A stretch of 64,000 bases of DNA, taken from the NCBI RefSeq assembly GCF_008040165.1, contig NZ_VRUR01000001.1:442458-506457 (forward strand), given 5' to 3'. The number at the start of each line of letters is the position of its first letter. Within the stretch, counting starts at the first letter, position 1. Shown in pieces: positions 7,711 to 16,854 of the stretch. The stretch is from Flagellimonas hymeniacidonis (GTDB taxonomy: Bacteria > Bacteroidota > Bacteroidia > Flavobacteriales > Flavobacteriaceae). The translations under genes were made by a program, and so were the position numbers. The notes below the pieces were generated by a model. It was not told where the DNA came from and made no database searches. It worked only from the letters and a program-made list of their open reading frames with translations.

Positions 7711-8946
7711 TCACGTTAAACCTTTCTTTTTAAGGGTAATCACAGAGATTTCTGGCCAAATACCTACGCGGCCTGGATAGCCTATAAAACCAAATCCGCG
7801 GTTTACATTTATAAACTGCCCTAGCTCTTCATAAATACCGGCCCAATATTTATAGCGCCATTTCACCGGACTCCATTTTACCCATCCAGGTATTTCAACC
7901 CCGAACTGCATGCCATGTGTATGGCCACTCAAAGTCAAATGAAAGTGGTAGTCATCGTTAATGACCACATCTTCCCAATGGGAAGGATCATGGCTCATCA
8001 AAATTTTAAAATCTTCTTTGTCAATCCCGGTTTTAGCCTTTTCCAGATCACCAGCTTTTTTAAATCCGCCCCGACCCCAATTTTCTACACCAATAAGTGC
8101 AATCTTCTGACCATCCTTTTTCAAATAACGATGTGTGTCCAACAGCAAGTCGAAACCCATTTCTTTTTGAAGATTTTTTAAATCCACTAGATTTTGTGCC
8201 TTGGCTTCTTCAGATTCCCATTGGGTATAATCCCCATAATCGTGATTTCCCAAAATGGAAAATTTACCATCCTTTGCTTCAAGGCTGGCGAACAAATCTG
8301 ACCAAGGTTCCATTTCTTTGGTCTTGTCATTGACCATATCACCAGTGAACAGAATGACATCGCTTTTTTGTTCATTGATCAAATCAATTCCGTAAGCAAC
8401 CTTTTTCCTATTATCAAAACTGCCGCTGTGCACATCTGAAATCTGTGTGATTTGGTATCCATCAAAAGCATCTGGAAGATCAGCAAACTCCAGTTGATAT
8501 TTCAACACCTTATAATTGTATTTTCCTTTGTACATACCGTACAATAAAGCTCCAAACGGCAAAGCGGCAATACCCATGGCAATACCACTAATAAATTTAC
8601 GACGAGAGGGGAAAAATTTGTTCTGTGTCTCAGAAAGGCCCGCAATTTTATTGTAACCAAACACAAACAATCGTACAATATCCTCAAGCAGCATAAAGAT
8701 TCCGAACACCAATCCCAATAGCAAGAAAGCAAAGAAAATACCCCCAGCATTTGCAATCTGCCCCCTAACACCATCTCCTGGGGTATAATTTAGCACTCGA
8801 ATGATAAAATTAGCCAATGCGGCCAAAAACATTAATCCATACACCAAGTGCACCCAAGAACTCTTAAAAAGAGTTTTGAAACCTTGAAAACCATAAATGG
8901 CCGAAATAATATAAATGATGGATAAAATGATTAAAAATCGGGTCAT
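7711..8946 (-). CDS. Membrane-anchored calcineurin-like metallophosphoesterase
   Basis: This 411-residue protein has four hydrophobic segments in its first 140 residues followed by a calcineurin-type phosphoesterase domain. All metal-binding motifs are present: DVH at 171-173, GD at 202-203, GNHD at 233-236, SHDPSHW near 318-324 and GHTH at 341-344. The arrangement resembles the YkuE/YaeI group of membrane phosphoesterases, some of which act on UDP-diacylglucosamine or other phospholipid heads; the substrate here cannot be read from sequence. A twin-arginine-like stretch (RRKF at 115-118) precedes the last hydrophobic segment. Spacing suggests it is not tightly coupled to cutC upstream (54 bases). 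Confidence 0.9.
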   Translation of the reverse strand: MTRFLIILSIIYIISAIYGFQGFKTLFKSSWVHLVYGLMFLAALANFIIRVLNYTPGDGVRGQIANAGGIFFAFLLLGLVFGIFMLLEDIVRLFVFGYNKIAGLSETQNKFFPSRRKFISGIAMGIAALPFGALLYGMYKGKYNYKVLKYQLEFADLPDAFDGYQITQISDVHSGSFDNRKKVAYGIDLINEQKSDVILFTGDMVNDKTKEMEPWSDLFASLEAKDGKFSILGNHDYGDYTQWESEEAKAQNLVDLKNLQKEMGFDLLLDTHRYLKKDGQKIALIGVENWGRGGFKKAGDLEKAKTGIDKEDFKILMSHDPSHWEDVVINDDYHFHLTLSGHTHGMQFGVEIPGWVKWSPVKWRYKYWAGIYEELGQFINVNRGFGFIGYPGRVGIWPEISVITLKKKGLT

Positions 8947-9000
8947 GCAAAAATTTTTGTAAAGATATTTCTTTAGTTCTGGAACTGAATTATTTAGCGA

Positions 9001-9723
9001 TTATTTAACGCTCTGTACGATTTGACGAATGGTCTCTGCGTTTGTTACAGCCACTTGATTCTCCCTTAAATGTTTTTCGGAATTCATTGAAATTTTATGC
9101 GCTACGGATATTTGATTTTTAAAGGAAGTTCCTGATAAATGAATCGCTTTAAAACCTGCATCCCTGAATTTCTCAATATTTTTTGTTTCAACTCCTCCCC
9201 CGGGCATAATAATACAAGTTTTGGAAGTGGAATTCAACTCTAAAAGAAGATCTAATCCGTTCTCCGCAGTTGTTTGCTGACCTGAGGTCAAAATACAATC
9301 AACCTCAAGCTCCTGGAGCTGGGACTGAGCTTTTTCTGGATTCGGAATCCAATCAAAAGCACGATGGAAAGTGAACTTCATAGGTCTTGAAATCTCAACC
9401 AACTGTTTCGTCCGTTTAAAATCTAAGGTGAAATCAGATTGCAACAGTCCAGACACGATTCCATCAACTCCAGCCTCGTTGCATAAGGCAATATCATTTT
9501 TCATCACCTCAAATTCCAATTCAGAGTAGGTAAAGTGACCACTTCTAGGCCTGATGAGCACATGAACCGGAATATTCAATTGTTCTTTCACCATTTTAAT
9601 CAAACCATATGAAGGGGTAATCCCCCCTACTCCAAGCTCTGAACAGAGTTCAATTCTATCCGCCCCAGCGAGTTGGGCATTTAAGGCAGATTCCAAAGAA
9701 TTCGCACAAACTTCTATAAGCAT
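9001..9723 (-). CDS. cutC: CutC family protein
   Basis: The 240-residue product is a CutC TIM-barrel protein. Conserved motifs include MLIEVCANSLESAL at the start, AGADRIELCSELGVGGITPS, the HVLIRPRSGHF strand and the PGGGVETKN loop near residues 180-190. CutC was linked to copper tolerance in E. coli, but later work questioned a direct role, so the function is best left as a conserved barrel protein. I used the ATG at 9721-9723. A longer frame starting at 9759 adds 12 residues that do not fit the family and would leave only 3 bases to the divergent asparaginase gene at 9763. Confidence 0.92.
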   Translation of the reverse strand: MLIEVCANSLESALNAQLAGADRIELCSELGVGGITPSYGLIKMVKEQLNIPVHVLIRPRSGHFTYSELEFEVMKNDIALCNEAGVDGIVSGLLQSDFTLDFKRTKQLVEISRPMKFTFHRAFDWIPNPEKAQSQLQELEVDCILTSGQQTTAENGLDLLLELNSTSKTCIIMPGGGVETKNIEKFRDAGFKAIHLSGTSFKNQISVAHKISMNSEKHLRENQVAVTNAETIRQIVQSVK

Positions 9724-9762
9724 ATTGCTATATTTAACGGGACTAAAAATAACATCCAAATC

Positions 9763-10761
9763 ATGAAAAGACGTAAGTTTCTTAAAAAATCAGGTCTTAC
9801 CACTGCGGGATTACTTTCAGCCCCTGCTGTTGTTGCTTCCTGTAAAACCGAAACCAAACAAGAAATTGCTTCGCCCCCTGTTTCAGTTAGAAAACCTATA
9901 GCTATTTGCACGTGGAACTTTATGAACGCTACCGCAAAAGCATGGGAAGTTCTTGAAAAAGGAGGAAATGCTTTGGATGCAGTGGAGCAAGGGGTTATGA
10001 TAGAAGAGGCTGATGTAACCAATGAGACCGTAGGTGTGGGAGGTAGACCAGATAGAGATGGTAATGTAACACTCGATGCCTGTATTATGGATAAGGATGG
10101 TAATTGTGGTTCGGTTGTCTACTTGCAGAATATCGCTCATCCAGTATCTGTGGCACGTAAGGTTATGGAAGAAACCCCACACATTATTTTAGCTGGAAAA
10201 GGTGCAGAACAATTTGCATACGAACAAGGATTTAAAAAAGAAGATTTGCTGACAGAAAGCACACGAAAGCAATATGAAGAGTGGAAAAAAGAATCCAAAT
10301 ACGAAACGGTCATTAACATAGAGAACCATGACACCATTGGCATGCTTGCCATAGATAAAAATGGTGATATTGCCGGTGCATGTACCACAAGCGGAATGGC
10401 GTACAAGGTGGCTGGGCGTGTTGGCGATTCTCCAATTATTGGAGCAGGACTTTATGTGGATAACGAAGTGGGGGGCGCTACTGCCACCGGCGTTGGCGAA
10501 GAAGTGATTAGAACTGTGGGCAGCTTTTTAATTGTTGAATTGATGCGCCAAGGAAAAAGTCCCCAAGAGGCCTGCGAGGAAGGTGTAAAACGTATTATGA
10601 AAAAAAATGAAGGCCGTAAGGACTTTCAAATTGGCTTTTTGGCCATAAACAAACAAGGTGAAACTGGCGGTTACTGCGTGCATCCAGGGTTTACCTATAG
10701 GGAATACACAGAAGAAGGGCATGAGAATAGACATGTGAGCAGTTTTTATCAAAATGAATAA
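9763..10761 (+). CDS. Exported N4-(beta-N-acetylglucosaminyl)-L-asparaginase (Ntn hydrolase)
   Basis: The 332-residue protein is a glycosylasparaginase (peptidase family T2), which cleaves the bond between asparagine and GlcNAc in N-glycan remnants. It is made as a precursor that cuts itself before a catalytic threonine; HDTIGM places this at Thr191, and the substrate-binding stretch GRVGDSPIIGAGLYVDN follows. The N-terminus is a twin-arginine signal (RRKFLKK), with a possible lipobox ending in Cys27 (VVASC), so the enzyme is exported folded and perhaps lipid-anchored in the periplasm. It is transcribed divergently from cutC with 39 bases between the start codons. The closest well-studied relatives are the Flavobacterium (Elizabethkingia) enzymes. 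Confidence 0.93.
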   Translation: MKRRKFLKKSGLTTAGLLSAPAVVASCKTETKQEIASPPVSVRKPIAICTWNFMNATAKAWEVLEKGGNALDAVEQGVMIEEADVTNETVGVGGRPDRDGNVTLDACIMDKDGNCGSVVYLQNIAHPVSVARKVMEETPHIILAGKGAEQFAYEQGFKKEDLLTESTRKQYEEWKKESKYETVINIENHDTIGMLAIDKNGDIAGACTTSGMAYKVAGRVGDSPIIGAGLYVDNEVGGATATGVGEEVIRTVGSFLIVELMRQGKSPQEACEEGVKRIMKKNEGRKDFQIGFLAINKQGETGGYCVHPGFTYREYTEEGHENRHVSSFYQNE

Positions 10762-10767
10762 GCTTCT

Positions 10768-10800
10768 TTGCTCATTTCTTAGCGCTTTTTTCTACTTTTA
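10768..10800 (+). promoter_or_regulatory. Probable polA promoter
   Basis: TTG (10768-10770) and TACTTTTA (10793-10800) are 22 bases apart, matching the Flavobacteria consensus except for the last base of the -7 box. The polA start is 45 bases downstream. Confidence 0.4.
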
Positions 10801-10844
10801 AAATTCGTCGATCAATCATTGCTAACTGACAATCATTTTTACTC

Positions 10845-13679
10845 ATGTCCGACCAAAAACGTCTTTTTCTCCTTGATGCCTACGCCCTAATATTTAGGGG
10901 ATATTACGCTTTGATCAAAAATCCAAGAATCAATTCCAAAGGGATGGACACTTCAGCCATCATGGGCTTTGTAAATTCTCTTTTCGATGTAATCAAGCGT
11001 GAAAAGCCGGACCATCTTGCCGTATGCTTTGATAAAGGAGGTAGTGTAGAACGCACAGAGCTTTTTGAAGATTATAAAGCCAATCGCGATGAAACCCCCG
11101 ATGCCATCCGTATTGCAGTTCCATACATCCAGGATATTTTAAAAGCAATGCAGATTCCAGTAGTGGAATTGGAGGGCTTTGAAGCAGATGACATTATAGG
11201 AACTTTGGCCAAGCAGGCCGAAAAAGAAGAGTATAAAGTCTTTATGGTGACTCCAGATAAGGATTTTGGGCAATTGGTTTCCGAAAACATATTCATGTAC
11301 CGTCCAGCTCGAATGGGTAATGGCATCGAGATTTGGGGCATTCCAGAAGTACAAAAACGCTTTGGTGTGGAACGGCCAGAACAGGTCATAGATTATTTAG
11401 GGATGATGGGAGATGCCAGCGACAATATTCCTGGTCTACCTGGTGTTGGCGACAAAACCGCTAAAAAGTTTATCGCCGATTTTGGAGACATGGAAGGACT
11501 TTTAGCAAATACAGACCAGCTAAAGGGTAAAATGAAGGAGAAGGTTGAAGACAATGCCGAATTGGGTAGATTATCTCGGAAATTGGCAGAAATAAATATC
11601 AATTGTGATGTCACCTTCAATGCAGATGATTATGAAATGTCTGAACCGGATAGCGTTAAAGTACAGCAGATTTTTGAAGAGCTGGAATTTAGAAGATTGA
11701 AAGAGCAGTTCATCAAAATTTTCTCAGAAGAAGCTGTTGAAGCTAAAAAAACTCCTAGCACGCCAAAGGTTGCAGAACAGCCTCAGGTTGCTGGAAGTGG
11801 TCAGTTTAGTTTGTTCGGAGGAAATCCAACAGATGCTCCGGCTACCATCAAAGATGAAAGTAGTAGAAATACAGTATCCGATGTTTCCCACTTGTATCAG
11901 AGCATTGCTCCAGGTTTGGGATTACAACTGTTTGTGGAAAAATTAATGAAGCAAACCTCGGTTTGTTTCGATACCGAAACGACCTCTATCAACCCATTGG
12001 AGGCGGAACTGGTTGGCATAGCTTTTAGCTGGGAGGCAAAAAAAGGCTTTTATGTTCCTATTCCTGAAGAAAAAGAAGCGTGTATGGAAATTTTGGAGCA
12101 GCTTCGGCCATTCTTTGAATCCGAATCCATTGAAAAAATAGGACAAAACCTCAAATACGACATCAAAGTGATGAAAAACTATGGTGTTGAAGTAAAAGGA
12201 AAGTTGTTCGATACCATGTTGGCACATTACCTCATCAATCCAGATATGCGCCATAATATGGACGTATTGGCTGAAACCTATTTGAACTACACTCCTGTTT
12301 CCATTACGGAACTTATCGGGAAAAAAGGGAAAAACCAATTGAGCATGCGGCAAGTTCCTGTTGAAAAACAAACGGAATATGCTTCTGAAGATGCTGATAT
12401 TACCCTACAATTAGCTCAACATTTTAGGCCAGAGTTGGCTGCTGCGAAAACAGCAGAACTTTTTGAAACTATTGAAGTTCCTCTGCTGCGTGTTTTGGCT
12501 GATATGGAAACAGAAGGTATCAATTTGAACAAGGATTTTTTGAATTCCCTTTCTGAGGATTTGAACAATGACATAAAAAATCTGGAAACCAAAATATATA
12601 AGGAAGCAGGCCAGGAATTCAACATTGCATCACCAAAGCAATTGGGCGAAATTCTGTTTGATAAATTAAAGCTGGTCGACAAACCAAAAAAAACCAAGAC
12701 AGGTCAATATTCCACTGCAGAAGATGTACTTTCCTATTTGGCGAAAGATCATGAAATCATCCAAAACGTATTGGATTTTAGAGGACTTAGCAAGCTAAAA
12801 AGCACCTATGTAGATGCCCTTCCCAACGAAGTACAGGAGCACAGTGGTCGCATACACACCGACTATATGCAGACGGTAGCGGCAACCGGACGTTTGAGCA
12901 GTAACAATCCCAATTTGCAAAATATCCCCATTCGCACAGAGCGTGGTCGACAAGTGCGTAAGGCCTTTATTCCAAGGGATGAAAACTATACGCTCTTAGC
13001 AGCTGATTATTCGCAAATAGAGCTCAGGATTATTGCAGCTTTAAGTGAGGAAGATACTATGATAGAAGCTTTTAAAAACGGGGAGGATATTCATGCTTCT
13101 ACTGCTTCCAGGGTTTTTAATGTCCCTATTGAAGAAGTAACCCGTGAACAAAGAGGTAATGCTAAAACGGTCAACTTTGGAATTATCTATGGGGTTTCTG
13201 CTTTTGGATTGAGCAACCAGACGGATTTGTCCAGAGCAGAATCCAAAGAATTAATCGAAACCTACTATAAAACTTACCCTAAACTGCGCAATTATATGGG
13301 GGAACAGGTAGATTTTGCTCGTGATAATGGTTACGTGCAGACCGTGTTAGGTAGGCGTAGGTATTTAAAGGACATTAACGCTGGTAATGCAGTAGTGAGA
13401 GGTGCTGCAGAACGAAATGCCGTAAATGCCCCAATACAAGGAAGCGCAGCAGATATCATTAAAATTGCCATGATCAATATCCATAAGAAATTAACCGAAG
13501 GCAACTATAAAACCAAAATGTTGCTACAGGTACATGATGAATTGGTTTTTGACGCATACAAACCAGAACTGGAAGAGGTAAAAAGCCTAATTAAAACCGA
13601 AATGGAGAATGCTTACATCCTTTCCGTTCCTTTAGATGTGGAAGTGGGCATTGGTGATAATTGGTTAGAGGCGCATTAA
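10845..13679 (+). CDS. polA: DNA polymerase I
   Basis: The 944-residue protein has all three Pol I modules. The N-terminal 5'-3' exonuclease covers about residues 1-290 (GFEADDIIGTLA, GDASDNIPGLPGVG). The proofreading 3'-5' exonuclease spans about 365-545 and keeps the catalytic D-x-E (FDTETTSI near 375) and the YASEDAD motif, so it should be active, unlike some Gram-positive and thermophile enzymes. The polymerase domain has motif A (ADYSQIELR near 719), motif B (GNAKTVNFGIIYG near 771) and motif C (QVHDELVFD near 895). It acts in Okazaki-fragment processing and repair. It forms its own unit, with a probable promoter at 10768-10800, and the esterase gene follows after 28 bases. Confidence 0.97.
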   Translation: MSDQKRLFLLDAYALIFRGYYALIKNPRINSKGMDTSAIMGFVNSLFDVIKREKPDHLAVCFDKGGSVERTELFEDYKANRDETPDAIRIAVPYIQDILKAMQIPVVELEGFEADDIIGTLAKQAEKEEYKVFMVTPDKDFGQLVSENIFMYRPARMGNGIEIWGIPEVQKRFGVERPEQVIDYLGMMGDASDNIPGLPGVGDKTAKKFIADFGDMEGLLANTDQLKGKMKEKVEDNAELGRLSRKLAEININCDVTFNADDYEMSEPDSVKVQQIFEELEFRRLKEQFIKIFSEEAVEAKKTPSTPKVAEQPQVAGSGQFSLFGGNPTDAPATIKDESSRNTVSDVSHLYQSIAPGLGLQLFVEKLMKQTSVCFDTETTSINPLEAELVGIAFSWEAKKGFYVPIPEEKEACMEILEQLRPFFESESIEKIGQNLKYDIKVMKNYGVEVKGKLFDTMLAHYLINPDMRHNMDVLAETYLNYTPVSITELIGKKGKNQLSMRQVPVEKQTEYASEDADITLQLAQHFRPELAAAKTAELFETIEVPLLRVLADMETEGINLNKDFLNSLSEDLNNDIKNLETKIYKEAGQEFNIASPKQLGEILFDKLKLVDKPKKTKTGQYSTAEDVLSYLAKDHEIIQNVLDFRGLSKLKSTYVDALPNEVQEHSGRIHTDYMQTVAATGRLSSNNPNLQNIPIRTERGRQVRKAFIPRDENYTLLAADYSQIELRIIAALSEEDTMIEAFKNGEDIHASTASRVFNVPIEEVTREQRGNAKTVNFGIIYGVSAFGLSNQTDLSRAESKELIETYYKTYPKLRNYMGEQVDFARDNGYVQTVLGRRRYLKDINAGNAVVRGAAERNAVNAPIQGSAADIIKIAMINIHKKLTEGNYKTKMLLQVHDELVFDAYKPELEEVKSLIKTEMENAYILSVPLDVEVGIGDNWLEAH

Positions 13680-13707
13680 TACTTTCATAGCGAACACGAA
13701 TACAGAC

Positions 13708-14529
13708 ATGTCAAAATTCAACTATTTCATAGCATTTTTATTAGTTAATTGCTTTAGTATAAACCTTATTGTATCACAAGTAGATACAATAATGGTTTTT
13801 AGCGAATCCATGAATAAAACTATTCCTAACATAGTTATTACTCCAAATAATCATACAAATCAAAATAAGAAATTTCCAGTTTTGTATTTATTGCATGGCG
13901 CAGGAGGGGATTATGCAGGTTGGGCGTCTTATGTGCCAGAAGTAAAAGCATACGCGGATAAATTTAATATGATCATTGTATGCCCGGATGGAGGCAGTAC
14001 AAGTTGGTATTTTGACAGCCCAATTGATTCTAAAATGAAATACGAGACTTATGTTTCTAAGGAATTAGTATCAGCCATCGATAAAAAATACCCCACTATC
14101 CCTGAAAACAAAGGTCGAGCCATAACGGGGCTAAGCATGGGCGGGCATGGTGCGCTGTATCTTGCTTTTAAACACCAAAATGTCTGGGGGGCTGCAGGCA
14201 GTATGAGCGGAGGAGTTGACATCAGGCCATTCCCAAATGGTTGGGACATATCCCAACGATTGGGAACATATGCTGAAAACAAACAAAACTGGGAGGACAA
14301 TACCGTGATGAATATGGTTCATCTACTAAATGGAAATTTGGAAATTATAATTGATTGTGGTTATGATGATTTCTTTTTTGAAGTCAACAGAAGATTGCAT
14401 GAAAAACTTGTCCTAAGAAATATACCCCATGATTATATTGAAAGACCTGGCGGGCACAATTATGAGTACTGGGCAAATTCTTTGAAGTATCAGCTGGTTT
14501 TCTTCGACGATTTTTTTAGAAGAAAATAA
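13708..14529 (+). CDS. Secreted alpha/beta-hydrolase esterase (esterase D/feruloyl-esterase-like)
   Basis: The 273-residue protein has an N-terminal signal peptide (about residues 1-23) followed by a PF00756-type esterase domain. The nucleophile elbow is GLSMGG near residue 141, preceded by the oxyanion strand FPVLYLLHGAGGDYAGW. The late acid and histidine lie in IIDCGYDDFF and RPGGHNYEYW. This family includes S-formylglutathione hydrolase, mycolyltransferase-like and polysaccharide-linked esterases; the signal peptide points to an extracytoplasmic role such as removing acyl groups from glycans, but the substrate is not evident. It ends with a strong terminator at 14565-14589. Confidence 0.87.
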   Translation: MSKFNYFIAFLLVNCFSINLIVSQVDTIMVFSESMNKTIPNIVITPNNHTNQNKKFPVLYLLHGAGGDYAGWASYVPEVKAYADKFNMIIVCPDGGSTSWYFDSPIDSKMKYETYVSKELVSAIDKKYPTIPENKGRAITGLSMGGHGALYLAFKHQNVWGAAGSMSGGVDIRPFPNGWDISQRLGTYAENKQNWEDNTVMNMVHLLNGNLEIIIDCGYDDFFFEVNRRLHEKLVLRNIPHDYIERPGGHNYEYWANSLKYQLVFFDDFFRRK

Positions 14530-14564
14530 TCCATAAGAGCTGGTTAGAGACAAACTAAAATCTG

Positions 14565-14589
14565 AAAAGGCACCCATTGGGTGCCTTTT
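14565..14589 (+). terminator. Terminator after the esterase gene
   Basis: A perfect 11-bp stem (AAAAGGCACCC / GGGTGCCTTTT) with loop ATT lies 36 bases after the esterase stop codon. It is flanked by A and T runs, so it could also work for the small minus-strand gene that ends at 14613. Confidence 0.9.
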
Positions 14590-14612
14590 CTTATAATACT
14601 GTTCGTTTTTGA

Positions 14613-14783
14613 TTACCAGCCAAAAGCCAGTTTAAACTTTGATTTACTTTCTTTTTTGACTTTTTGCTGTTCTATTTCTACTTCATGATTCCTAAGACGC
14701 GCGTCCTGCTCAAAATGTGCAAACATCTCCATTGAAAATGGTGAAGCTTGCCAAACATTCGGATAATGCTTTAACTTTTTCAT
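14613..14783 (-). CDS. Small conserved-looking protein of unknown function
   Basis: A 56-residue reading frame (MKKLKHYPNVWQASPFSMEM at the start) with a hydrophilic, helical C-terminal half rich in E and K and a final FKLAFGW. It has no signal peptide or membrane segment. I used the ATG at 14781-14783; an in-frame ATG eight codons upstream is possible. The codon use is like that of its neighbours, and the frame sits between a bidirectional terminator and the marR gene, which supports a real gene, but nothing shows its function. Confidence 0.5.
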   Translation of the reverse strand: MKKLKHYPNVWQASPFSMEMFAHFEQDARLRNHEVEIEQQKVKKESKSKFKLAFGW

Positions 14784-14949
14784 ATTGAAATATTTTTCAA
14801 TTAACAATCAACAAAATTCTGTCAACTGAATGCCTTGTAAAACACCATATTTGTCCATATTATATGCTATTTTAACCTAAATGTTCTTTTTTAAGAAAGG
14901 ATTATGATAATTGCCTTTAGAAAAGCCAAAAGACTTAACAAATCAAAGG

Positions 14950-15399
14950 TTATTGGAACTCTTCATAATTTTCACCAATCCGGTCTAATATCTTTAAAAA
15001 AGTTTCAAACTCAACTGTATCCAAACCCTTTATGGCCTGTTTACGTAAGAGGTTGGCATGAGGTTCCATTTTAGAGATAATATCTTGTCCCTGAGGAGTC
15101 AATTCCAACTTAAAACGTTTTAAATCACCTTTAAAACGGGTCTTGGCAATCCAACCTTTCCTTTCTAGACCCCCAATGACTCTGGATGTGGTGGCTCTGT
15201 TTCTAAAATTGGACTTTACAATATCAGATTGAGATACATCTTCTCCTAACTGATAAATACGATAGAGGATTACCCATTGCTCAATAGTGAGTTCAACACC
15301 CAATTCCTTGAACTTTCTAAGATAGGCATCCTGCACTTTGCGTAATACTAAATCCAAATGCAATCCAATACCTGATATTTCGTCTATTTGATGAAGCAT
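14950..15399 (-). CDS. MarR family transcriptional regulator, divergent from the tyrosine-degradation operon
   Basis: The 149-residue protein has the winged-helix MarR fold: dimerisation helices at both ends, a helix-turn-helix near residues 55-85 (DVSQSDIVKSNFRNRATTSRVIGGLERKGW) and a wing (RFKGDLKRFKLELTPQG). MarR proteins usually repress the neighbouring operon and release DNA on binding a phenolic ligand. It is divergent from hppD, with 152 bases between the start codons holding two related palindromes (15444-15456 and 15502-15516). I infer that it controls homogentisate-pathway genes in response to an aromatic intermediate. Confidence 0.88.
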   Translation of the reverse strand: MLHQIDEISGIGLHLDLVLRKVQDAYLRKFKELGVELTIEQWVILYRIYQLGEDVSQSDIVKSNFRNRATTSRVIGGLERKGWIAKTRFKGDLKRFKLELTPQGQDIISKMEPHANLLRKQAIKGLDTVEFETFLKILDRIGENYEEFQ

Positions 15400-15443
15400 A
15401 TATCACCTTCTTTGTCATTTCCCCACTCCATTCGAAATGATCG

Positions 15444-15456
15444 TTGTTTTTAACAA
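15444..15456. promoter_or_regulatory. Palindrome TTGTT-N3-AACAA (candidate MarR operator 1)
   Basis: An inverted repeat with 5-base arms and a 3-base spacer in the marR-hppD intergenic region. A related, slightly longer palindrome lies 59 bases away (centre to centre). The assignment to MarR is inference from position and symmetry. Confidence 0.4.
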
Positions 15457-15501
15457 TTATTTGACCTGAATAACACTAAAGTAATTTCAAAATTACTATT
15501 T

Positions 15502-15516
15502 TTGTTGCATCAACAA
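15502..15516. promoter_or_regulatory. Palindrome TTGTTG-N3-CAACAA (candidate MarR operator 2)
   Basis: A perfect inverted repeat with 6-base arms around CAT. It overlaps the end of a -7-like box TATTTTTG (15497-15504) that reads toward hppD, so a bound repressor would block that promoter. No TTG -33 element lies at the usual distance from this box. Confidence 0.45.
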
Positions 15517-15551
15517 CAATAATTTCAATTACATCTTAAAATATATTTGTT

Positions 15552-16685
15552 ATGTCCACTTCCACTTTACCAAAATTGCATGATACGGCAAAAGATTTTA
15601 TGCCTATAAATGGCACCGATTATTTAGAACTTTATGTAAGCAATTCAAAGCAGGCGGCGCACTTTTATAAGACTGCTTTTGGGTTTCAATCTTTAGCTTA
15701 TGCAGGATTGGAAACTGGCTTAAAAGATAGGGAGAGTTATGTGGTCGTTCAAGACAAAATAAGACTTGTACTGACCTCTCCATTAAAAAGTGGTACGGAC
15801 ATTGGTCGCCATATTGATCAACATGGTGATGGTGTTAAAGTAGTGGCACTGTGGGTAGATGATGCCACTTATGCATACAACACGGCTATGGAGCGAGGTG
15901 CAAAATCCTACATGGAGCCTAAAGTAGAAGAAGATAAAACAGGAAAAATTGTTCGCTCTGGCATTTATACCTATGGCGAGACCGTACATATTTTTGTAGA
16001 AAGAAAAGATTATAACGGCACTTTTATGCCCGGGTTCAGAAAATGGGAAACTCCAGATTACAATCCATCTCCTGTTGGATTAAAGTTTGTAGATCACATG
16101 GTAGGCAATGTTGGATGGAATAGAATGAATGAATGGGTGAATTTCTATGAAAATGTTATGGGTTTCACACAAATATTATCTTTTGATGATAAAGACATTT
16201 CCACCGATTTCACCGCACTCATGAGCAAAGTGATGAGTAATGGGAATGGGCGCATAAAATTCCCAATCAATGAACCAGCCGAAGGCAAGAAAAAATCCCA
16301 GGTAGAAGAATACCTTGATTTCTATGAAGGTGAAGGTGTGCAACATATAGCAGTTGCTACCGATGATGTAATCGCTACAGTAAGACAACTTAAAAGTAGA
16401 GGTGTTGAGTTTCTAAAAGTACCTGACACTTATTATGATGCCGTCCTGGACCGTGTAGGTGAAATTGATGAAGATATTGCTCCTTTAAAAGAACTGGGTA
16501 TTCTGGTTGATCGTGATGACGAAGGCTATTTATTGCAAATCTTTACCCGTCCTGTAGAGCCAAGACCAACCATGTTTTTTGAAATCATTCAAAGAAAAGG
16601 TGCACAATCATTTGGAAAAGGTAACTTTAAAGCACTGTTTGAAGCTATTGAGAGAGAACAGGAACTTAGAGGAACTTTACATTAA
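15552..16685 (+). CDS. hppD: 4-hydroxyphenylpyruvate dioxygenase
   Basis: The 377-residue enzyme converts 4-hydroxyphenylpyruvate to homogentisate, the committed step of tyrosine breakdown. It has two vicinal-oxygen-chelate domains; the iron ligands are His in FVDHMVGN (near 183), His in GVQHIAVATDD (near 264) and Glu in FFEIIQRKG (near 344). The C-terminal helix that closes the active site is present (GKGNFKALFEAIEREQ). It is the first gene of the operon hppD-hmgA-fahA-flavin reductase-aminotransferase and is divergent from a MarR regulator. The gap to hmgA (169 bases) is unusually long for the operon and is filled by a heptamer tandem repeat. Confidence 0.97.
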   Translation: MSTSTLPKLHDTAKDFMPINGTDYLELYVSNSKQAAHFYKTAFGFQSLAYAGLETGLKDRESYVVVQDKIRLVLTSPLKSGTDIGRHIDQHGDGVKVVALWVDDATYAYNTAMERGAKSYMEPKVEEDKTGKIVRSGIYTYGETVHIFVERKDYNGTFMPGFRKWETPDYNPSPVGLKFVDHMVGNVGWNRMNEWVNFYENVMGFTQILSFDDKDISTDFTALMSKVMSNGNGRIKFPINEPAEGKKKSQVEEYLDFYEGEGVQHIAVATDDVIATVRQLKSRGVEFLKVPDTYYDAVLDRVGEIDEDIAPLKELGILVDRDDEGYLLQIFTRPVEPRPTMFFEIIQRKGAQSFGKGNFKALFEAIEREQELRGTLH

Positions 16686-16735
16686 CTAGTTTTGAGTTAT
16701 AAGTTAAGAGTTATATAGTTATTGGTTATGATATC

Positions 16736-16840
16736 CTGAACTCTGAACTCTGAACTCTGAACTCTGAACTCTGAACTCTGAACTCTGAACTCTGAACTCT
16801 GAACTCTGAACTCTGAACTCTGAACTCTGAACTCTGAATT
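16736..16840. repeat. Tandem repeat of the heptamer CTGAACT, 14 perfect copies plus one degenerate
   Basis: Fourteen perfect copies of CTGAACT run from 16736 to 16833, followed by CTGAATT at 16834-16840. The array ends 14 bases before the hmgA start codon, inside the tyrosine-degradation operon. Such perfect short repeats gain and lose copies by slipped-strand mispairing, so copy number probably varies between strains. The upstream flank is a looser relative (TTGAGTTATAAGTTAAGAG). Confidence 0.98.
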
Positions 16841-16854
16841 TTAAAAACTAAAAA

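Noticed and set aside
16736-16840. CRISPR array
   Set aside because: The repeat is 7 bases with no spacers and no cas genes anywhere in the window.
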